Shown one piece after another: positions 63,005 through 64,000 of a stretch of 64,000 nt of DNA. The DNA comes from Natronococcus sp. AD-5. GTDB lineage: Archaea; Halobacteriota; Halobacteria; Halobacteriales; Natrialbaceae. How positions within the stretch are numbered: the stretch's first letter is position 1; each line of letters begins with the position of its first letter. The DNA is taken from NCBI RefSeq assembly GCF_030734285.1, contig NZ_CP132295.1:620001-684000 (forward strand), given 5' to 3'. Both the position numbers and the translations under genes were made by a program. Below the pieces are notes generated by a model. That model searched no databases and was not told the DNA's origin. It worked only from the letters and a program-made list of their open reading frames with translations.

Positions 63005-63870
63005 CCGGTGGTCCCCTGGATTTTCACCGCGTTGATCAGGTGATCCTGGAGTATCAGGAACACGACGAACAGGGGGAGCGACGCGACGACCGTCGCGGCC
63101 ATCATCAGCCCCGGCTGGAACACCTGATTGCTCGACAGCGTTACGAGCCCGATGGGAAGCGTGTACGCCACCTCCTCCTGGAGCACGATCAGCGGCCACA
63201 GGTACTGGTTCCAGCTCGTGACGAACGTGAACAGCGCCAGCGCCGTCAGCGGCGACTTCATCAGCGGCAGCGTGAGCCGCGAGTAGATCTGGAACGTCGA
63301 GAAGCCGTCCAACCGCGCCGCCTCCTCGATCTCCTCGGGGAAGTCCTGGAAGAACTGCACCAGCAGGAACACGCCGAGCGGTCCCGCCGTCAGCGGCAAG
63401 ATGACGCCGGAGAAGTTGCTGATGAGCCCCAGATCGGCGACGAGCGTGTACAGCGGAACGATGTTCACGTACGCGGGCACCATGAAGCTCGCGATGATGA
63501 TCGCGAGGACCGCGTTCTGACCCGGCCAGTCGAGTCGCGTCAGCGAAAACGCGATGAGCGAGTCGACGACCAGCACCAGGAACGTGGTGACCCCGGCGAT
63601 GATGAGCGTGTTGACGGTCCACCGGAGGACGAGTGACTCCGAGAGGACGATCTCGTACCACTCGAGGGTGATCTCCGACGGGATCCAGTGCGGTTCCTGG
63701 GCGAACAGTTCCGCCTCCGTCTTGAACGACATCGACAGCATCCACAAGTACGGAAGCAGGAACAGCAGCGCAGCGCCGTAGAGCGCGACGTAGAGTCCCG
63801 TCGTGCGGACCGTTCCCTCGTCGACGGGAAGGGCGTCCAGGAGCCCATCGTTCTCGGCGGTCTCACTCAT
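63001..63870 (-). CDS. Sugar ABC transporter permease (MalG type)
   Basis: The 289-residue inner-membrane permease has six helices. It starts MSETAENDGLLDALPVDEGT, with a first helix YVALYGAALLFLLPYLWMLS. The EAA loop is EEIEEAARLDGFSTFQIYSR with LTLPL following, which docks to the ATPase. SFKTEAELFAQEPHWIPSEI after helix 1 is typical of carbohydrate permeases of the CUT1 class. It overlaps the upstream permease gene by eight bases and the DUF624 gene by three, so the genes form one transcript. Confidence 0.92.
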   Translation of the reverse strand: MSETAENDGLLDALPVDEGTVRTTGLYVALYGAALLFLLPYLWMLSMSFKTEAELFAQEPHWIPSEITLEWYEIVLSESLVLRWTVNTLIIAGVTTFLVLVVDSLIAFSLTRLDWPGQNAVLAIIIASFMVPAYVNIVPLYTLVADLGLISNFSGVILPLTAGPLGVFLLVQFFQDFPEEIEEAARLDGFSTFQIYSRLTLPLMKSPLTALALFTFVTSWNQYLWPLIVLQEEVAYTLPIGLVTLSSNQVFQPGLMMAATVVASLPLFVVFLILQDHLINAVKIQGTTG

Positions 63871-64000
63871 CGCTATCACCCATGAAGTAGTAGTTCGCGA
63901 GCGACACGACGATCAACACGGCGAACAGGAAGTAGCCGATCGCGGCGGCGTACCCGAAGTCGTGTTGCTGGAACGCGGCCCGGTACAGGTAGACGACCAG
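63863..64000 (-). CDS. Sugar ABC transporter permease (MalF type), partial
   Basis: Only the last 45 codons are in the window: LVVYLYRAAFQQHDFGYAAA, then the final helix IGYFLFAVLIVVSLANYYFM and GDSDE. The position before a MalG-type gene, the FQQHDFGYAAA motif near the last helix, and the eight-base overlap indicate the companion CUT1 permease. The substrate-binding protein and ATPase are expected to the right of the window. Confidence 0.8.
   Translation of the reverse strand: MVVYLYRAAFQQHDFGYAAAIGYFLFAVLIVVSLANYYFMGDSDE

Noticed and set aside
1-64000. CRISPR array, rRNA or tRNA genes
   Set aside because: No regularly spaced short repeats and no cloverleaf or rRNA-like segments were noticed; a tRNA scan would settle it.

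Overview
The window comes from a haloarchaeon, probably a member of the Natrialbales/Halobacteria. The proteins are very acidic, and families confined to or typical of halophilic archaea are present (HalOD1, DUF7344, Bat-type HTH regulator, haloarchaeal IS elements, twin-arginine secretion signals). Many genes have a TATA-like box about 25-30 bases before the start codon and no Shine-Dalgarno site, as expected for leaderless transcripts. No rRNA, tRNA or CRISPR array was seen.

The window splits in two near 31 kb. Bases 1-31,300 are a lower-GC gene graveyard: insertion sequences of several families (IS1595, IS701, IS6, two IS630, two IS5, one IS200/IS605 TnpB element, one MITE-like element), almost all broken by frameshifts or stops. 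Between them lie remnants of chromosomal genes: pyruvate dehydrogenase E1-beta, amino-acid permease, YHS protein, Gfo/Idh sugar dehydrogenase, MOSC protein, histidine kinase, integrase, TrmB-like regulator. Intact genes here are few: a tandem UspA protein, a secreted subtilase, a cystathionine gamma-synthase-like enzyme, an acyltransferase, an HtrA-like protease, a HalOD1 protein and several microproteins.

From 31.4 kb the sequence is GC-rich and mostly intact. After a signalling/transport stretch (Lrp regulator, response regulator, MFS) comes an island at 35.4-46.6 kb that reads as a complete aerobic route from glycine betaine to pyruvate: BCCT transporter, Rieske oxygenase (betaine to dimethylglycine), dimethylglycine dehydrogenase with a GcvT folate domain, monomeric sarcosine oxidase, serine hydroxymethyltransferase, and a threonine/serine dehydratase placed 5 bases after the dimethylglycine dehydrogenase. 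A Bat-type regulator, an NTF2-like protein and a zinc-finger/winged-helix protein sit with them. The pathway assignment is inference from family and context; no oxygenase reductase lies in the window.

After DUF763, aldo/keto reductase, MFS and EamA genes, bases 53.6-64.0 kb hold a galactoside-use island: two paralogous family-2 glycoside hydrolases, an IclR regulator, a Gfo/Idh sugar dehydrogenase, a D-galactonate dehydratase, a DUF624 membrane protein and sugar ABC permeases running off the right edge. Together they suggest import of a beta-galactoside-type sugar, hydrolysis, oxidation to the aldonate and dehydration (De Ley-Doudoroff type).

Other notable items are a three-member family of ~50-60-residue CxxC/CxC microproteins, two with a shared upstream element, and an IS5 element whose perfect 18-bp ends enclose a predicted lipoprotein gene.
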